From the NCBI RefSeq assembly GCF_003298505.1, contig NZ_QNGB01000012.1, forward strand, positions 60,413 through 124,412: a stretch of DNA of 64,000 nucleotides, written 5' to 3'. The stretch's first letter is position 1. Every line of letters starts with the position of its first letter. A program made the position numbers and the translations under genes. Shown in pieces: positions 60,886-64,000 of this stretch. The notes under the pieces are model-generated. The model saw nothing but the letters and a program-made list of their open reading frames with translations, was not told where the DNA came from and made no database searches. The stretch is from Roseovarius sp. TE539. Its GTDB lineage: Bacteria > Pseudomonadota > Alphaproteobacteria > Rhodobacterales > Rhodobacteraceae.

Positions 60886-62174
60886 TGAAGCTTGGCTGGA
60901 TTGACATCCTTCGCCTGGGTCTCGTGCAGATGGCGCTTGGATCGGTCGTGGTTCTGACGACGTCGACGTTGAACCGTCTGATGGTGGTCGAACTTGCCTT
61001 GCCCGCGGTCCTGCCGGGGTTCCTGGTGGCTTTGCATTATGGAATTCAGATCACCCGGCCGAACTGGGGATTTCTTTCGGATGCCGGCGGGCATCGCACG
61101 TTCTGGATCATCGGCGGCATGGTGGCGCTGGCCCTCGGTGCATTTGGCGCGACCTTCGGCGTCATCCTTTTCGAGACCGGTTTCAGCACCGCGCTGGCCT
61201 TTTCAATCGCGTCCTACGCGCTGATCGGGGTGGGCGTGGGGGCGTCGGGCACTTCCCTGCTCGCGCTGCTGGCCACCGCGACCGCGCCGCATCGCCGGGC
61301 GGCGGCCGCGACGATTACCTGGTTGATGATGATCGCCGGGATTGCGGTGACGGCGGGAGTGGTCGGCCTGTTGCTGGACCCGTATTCGCCCGAGCTTCTG
61401 CTGAAGATCGTGGCGGTGGTGACGGCGGGGTCGGTGATCCTGACAGTCCTTGCGGTCCTTGGTATCGAAAGTCGCGTCCAGGCGGTTGCGCGCCCCCGTG
61501 ACCGCACGCGCTTCGTCGACGGGATGCGCGAGGTCTGGGCAGAGCCCGCGGCGCGCAATTTCACGATCTTCGTATTCCTGTCGATGACGGCCTATTTCAT
61601 GCAGGAACTGATCCTGGAGCCTTATGCCGGGCTGGTGTTCGGGTATTCCCCGGGTCAGTCCACGTCTCTCAGCGGGGTCCAGAACGGCGGGGTGTTCGCC
61701 GGAATGCTGACGGTGGGCATCGCGGCCACGGGCCTGCGCATCGGTTCGCTGCGCGGCTGGGTGATCGCGGGGTGTCTCGGTTCGGCGGGCAGCCTTGGCG
61801 TGATCACGATGCTGGGAACCGCGGCAGTGCCTGTGCTTCTTGCGCCGGCCGTAACCGTCCTGGGCTTTTTCAACGGGATGTTCGCGGTGGCCGCGATCGG
61901 CTCGATGATGGCGCTCGCAGGAAAGGGGCGCGGTGCGCGAGAGGGAACCCGGATGGGGCTCTGGGGTGCCGCTCAGGCCATTGCCGCCGGGTTTGGCGGT
62001 CTTCTTGGTGCTGCTGCCGTGGATGCGATGCGTGTTGTCCTGGTCGATGATGCGACCGCATTCGGCGTCGTCTTCGCAAGCGAGGGTGTGCTTTTCGTCC
62101 TGGCTGCGGTGCTGGCTCTGCGCGTGATCGAACAGGATCGCGGCCACTTTGGCGCGATCGTTCCGGAGGGATGA
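60885..62174 (+). CDS. PucC/BCD-family MFS protein (bchG-bchP interval)
   Basis: 429 residues, about 12 helices. LGWIDILRLGLVQMALGSVV and TTSTLNRLMVVELALPAVLPG match the bacteriochlorophyll-delivery MFS family, of which LhaA (47302) is another member. In Rhodobacter this gene sits at the same place between bchG and bchP (orf428-type). Its precise task is unknown. It is coupled to bchG and 3 bp ahead of bchP. Confidence 0.92.
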   Translation: MKLGWIDILRLGLVQMALGSVVVLTTSTLNRLMVVELALPAVLPGFLVALHYGIQITRPNWGFLSDAGGHRTFWIIGGMVALALGAFGATFGVILFETGFSTALAFSIASYALIGVGVGASGTSLLALLATATAPHRRAAAATITWLMMIAGIAVTAGVVGLLLDPYSPELLLKIVAVVTAGSVILTVLAVLGIESRVQAVARPRDRTRFVDGMREVWAEPAARNFTIFVFLSMTAYFMQELILEPYAGLVFGYSPGQSTSLSGVQNGGVFAGMLTVGIAATGLRIGSLRGWVIAGCLGSAGSLGVITMLGTAAVPVLLAPAVTVLGFFNGMFAVAAIGSMMALAGKGRGAREGTRMGLWGAAQAIAAGFGGLLGAAAVDAMRVVLVDDATAFGVVFASEGVLFVLAAVLALRVIEQDRGHFGAIVPEG

Positions 62175-62177
62175 ACC

Positions 62178-63356
62178 ATGTATGACGTTGTTGTTGTCGG
62201 AGGTGGCCCGTCAGGGGCGACGGCGGCCGAGGATCTTGCCCGCGGCGGTCATAGCGTCGCCCTGCTGGACAGGGCAGGGCGGATCAAGCCCTGCGGCGGG
62301 GCCATTCCGCCGCAGCTTGTCAGGGAATTCGACATCCCCGAGGATCAACTCGTGGCAAGGATAAACACGGCGCGCATGATCTCGCCGCGTGGCCGAAAGG
62401 TGGATATCCCGATCGAGAACGGCTTCGTGGGCATGGTGAACCGTGAGGACTTCGACGAATTCCTGCGTGAAAGGGCCGGTCTTGGCGGGGCGGTGCGCGT
62501 CACCGGAACCTACAAGAGGATCGAACGGGACAGCGGTGGCACGCGTGTCATTTATCGTGACAAGCGCAGTGGCGAGGAGCGCGCGCTTCACACCCGGCTG
62601 GTCATCGGAGCGGATGGCGCCCGGTCCAATGTGGCGCGCGATGAGGTTCCCGGCTGCGACCGCATACCCTACGTTGTCGCCTATCACGAGATCATAGAGG
62701 CGCCAGATGCAGTCGGGGCGTATGATCCGGCGCGGTGCGATGTGATCTATGATGGCCGAATCTCGCCGGATTTCTACGGCTGGGTGTTTCCGCATGGCAA
62801 ATCGGCCAGTGTCGGCATGGGCTCGATGGTCCGCGATGTGGACCTCAAGAGGGCGACGGCGGATCTGCGGGCCGCAAGCGGCCTTTCAGATTGCCGGACG
62901 ATCCGGCGCGAGGGGGCGCCGATCCCGCTAAGGCCGCTGGACCGTTGGGACAACGGGCGGGATGTGGTGCTTGCCGGGGATGCGGCGGGTGTCGTCGCGC
63001 CAAGCTCGGGCGAAGGCATCTATTATGCCATGGTCGGCGGGCGCGCGGCGGCGACGGCCGCGGCGGCATCCCTCCGGTCCCGGCGTGTCCGCGACCTGCG
63101 ATTGGCACGACAGCTTTTCATGCGCGACCACAAGACGGTTTTCCGGGTTCTCGCCTCGATGCAGAATGCCTATTACAGATCGGACGATCGCCGTGAGCGT
63201 TTCGTCTCGCTGTGTCATGACATCGATGTTCAACGTCTGACCTTCGAGGCCTATATGAACAAGAAGCTCGTCAAGGCCCGGCCCATGGCACATTTGAGGA
63301 TAGGTTTGAAGAATCTGGCGCACCTGACGCGGCTTGTTCCGGCCTGCCACACATGA
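62178..63356 (+). CDS. bchP: geranylgeranyl reductase
   Basis: 392 residues, a FAD-dependent oxidoreductase. The dinucleotide motif VVVGGGPSGATAAEDLARGG, LDRAGRIKPCGGAIPP, and GDAAGVVAPSSGEGIYYAM are diagnostic. It saturates the geranylgeranyl tail to phytyl. The stop overlaps the idi start by 4 bp. Confidence 0.96.
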   Translation: MYDVVVVGGGPSGATAAEDLARGGHSVALLDRAGRIKPCGGAIPPQLVREFDIPEDQLVARINTARMISPRGRKVDIPIENGFVGMVNREDFDEFLRERAGLGGAVRVTGTYKRIERDSGGTRVIYRDKRSGEERALHTRLVIGADGARSNVARDEVPGCDRIPYVVAYHEIIEAPDAVGAYDPARCDVIYDGRISPDFYGWVFPHGKSASVGMGSMVRDVDLKRATADLRAASGLSDCRTIRREGAPIPLRPLDRWDNGRDVVLAGDAAGVVAPSSGEGIYYAMVGGRAAATAAAASLRSRRVRDLRLARQLFMRDHKTVFRVLASMQNAYYRSDDRRERFVSLCHDIDVQRLTFEAYMNKKLVKARPMAHLRIGLKNLAHLTRLVPACHT

Positions 63357-63868
63357 GCGATTTCATTCCCACCTGGGTTGATGGCGATCTTGTCGCTGTC
63401 GAGAAGCTGGAAGCGCATCGCAAGGGGCTTCTGCACAAGGCGGTCTCGGTTTTCGTGCTGTGTGGCGAAGACGTCCTGATTCAGCGCCGCGCGATGGGAA
63501 AATATCATACACCGGGCTTGTGGGCGAATACTTGTTGCACGCATCCCCGGTGGGGTGAAGCCTCGAAAGCCTGCGCGCAACGCCGCCTGCGGGAGGAGCT
63601 CGGGATCACCGGGCTGAGCCTGAGGTATCGCGAACAGATCACTTACCGGGCAGATGTCGGCGGGGGGCTTGTCGAACATGAGTGTGTCGACATCTTTGCG
63701 GCGGACGTGCCCGATCCCGTGAAGCCGGTGCCGGATCCGGAAGAAGTGATGGACGTGGCGTGGATCGACATGAGCGAACTGTCGCAGCAGGTACGGCGCG
63801 AACCGGCAAAATTCACCCCCTGGCTGCGCATCTACTTGGTCGATCACGCCGACCGGATTTTCGCCTGA
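63353..63868 (+). CDS. idi: isopentenyl-diphosphate delta-isomerase
   Basis: 171 residues, type I IDI (Nudix-like). The catalytic cysteine lies in WANTCCTHPRWGE, the Nudix-type helix in ACAQRRLREELGI, and the active glutamate in VEHECVDIF. It interconverts IPP and DMAPP for pigment tails and carotenoids. It is the last gene before the IS5-like element. Confidence 0.95.
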   Translation: MSDFIPTWVDGDLVAVEKLEAHRKGLLHKAVSVFVLCGEDVLIQRRAMGKYHTPGLWANTCCTHPRWGEASKACAQRRLREELGITGLSLRYREQITYRADVGGGLVEHECVDIFAADVPDPVKPVPDPEEVMDVAWIDMSELSQQVRREPAKFTPWLRIYLVDHADRIFA

Positions 63869-64000
63869 TCCCTTAGGCGGCGTCTGCATTTAGGGGATTC
63901 CCAAATCGGTTCTCGTTTGATTCAAGATCAAAAACGGGAGGCGATCTTGAGCAGACGGACTTTGACAGACAGGCAGTGGGCGATCATCGAACCTTTGGTT
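63869..64000 (+). mobile_element. IS5-family insertion sequence, left end only
   Basis: Directly behind idi, a transposase start with the IS5-type N-terminus appears at 63947. The left terminal repeat probably lies around 63890-63915 (GGGGATTCCCAAATCGG). The right end is outside the window, so the repeat and any target duplication cannot be confirmed. Confidence 0.6.
63947..64000 (+). CDS. IS5-like transposase, cut by the right edge
   Basis: A TTG start with GGGAGG 6 nt upstream opens a frame of 18 codons to the edge, reading (M)SRRTLTDRQWAIIEPLV. The pattern LTDRQWAIIEPL is the N-terminus of IS5-family DDE transposases. Completeness cannot be judged. Confidence 0.7.
   Translation, partial: MSRRTLTDRQWAIIEPLV

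Overview
The window reads as one chromosomal contig of a high-GC alphaproteobacterium. It most likely belongs to the Rhodobacterales/Roseobacter group and is an aerobic anoxygenic phototroph. The main evidence is a bacteriochlorophyll cluster in the Rhodobacter-type order (bchFNBHLM-lhaA-puhABC-acsF-puhE-hemA, with ppaA-ppsR-bchG-orf-bchP-idi divergent from it). It uses the O2-dependent cyclase AcsF, has PpsR-type TGT-N12-ACA operators, and sits with PHA, cobalamin and GDP-fucose genes common in this group. Species was not determined.

Layout. 1-2.0 kb: two FkbM-like methyltransferases around an alpha/beta hydrolase. 2.1-4.9 kb: aruH-aruI arginine transaminase pathway. 5.1-6.9 kb: thyA-folA and a DUF2177 membrane protein. 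7.28-10.76 kb: an apparently intact 3,456-bp transposon with 23-bp terminal inverted repeats and a 10-bp target duplication, lying in what was a rho-independent terminator. It carries a PD-(D/E)XK-type nuclease gene and, converging on it with a 34-bp overlap, a large double-zinc-ribbon DDE-type transposase. 10.8-12.3 kb: small proteins, cold-shock protein, ArsC-like protein. 12.3-14.9 kb: bufABCD, a copper-linked MNIO/bufferin RiPP operon. 15.1-17.1 kb: thrS. 17.3-25.6 kb: hydrolases, sugar-nucleotide genes (manC-fcl-gmd) and a DegT aminotransferase. 25.6-30.2 kb: phaZ/phaC-phaP-phaR, with CTGC/GCAG palindromes in three promoter regions. 30.2-32.9 kb: LysR regulator, deaminase, MFS transporter. 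33-37 kb: cobB-cobA and divergent cbiD-cobK, then a DNA glycosylase and an esterase. 38.4-41.8 kb: small membrane proteins, SulP transporter, universal stress protein. 41.8-63.9 kb: photosynthesis genes. 63.9-64.0 kb: start of an IS5-like element at the right edge.

How genes work together. HemA makes ALA. BchH, BchM and AcsF carry out Mg insertion, methylation and ring-E closure. BchL/N/B reduce protochlorophyllide and BchF hydrates the vinyl group. BchG esterifies bacteriochlorophyllide and BchP saturates the tail, with Idi feeding isoprenoids. PuhA, PuhB, PuhC, PuhE and LhaA build the reaction centre and LH1 complex. PpaA (cobalamin-binding) and PpsR (redox-sensitive repressor) control expression. 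No puf, crt, bchCXYZ, bchD/I or bchE gene is in the window.

The most novel item is the transposon at 7.3-10.7 kb. Its nuclease gene may be a passenger or a TnsA-like partner in transposition. No tRNA, rRNA or CRISPR array was seen.
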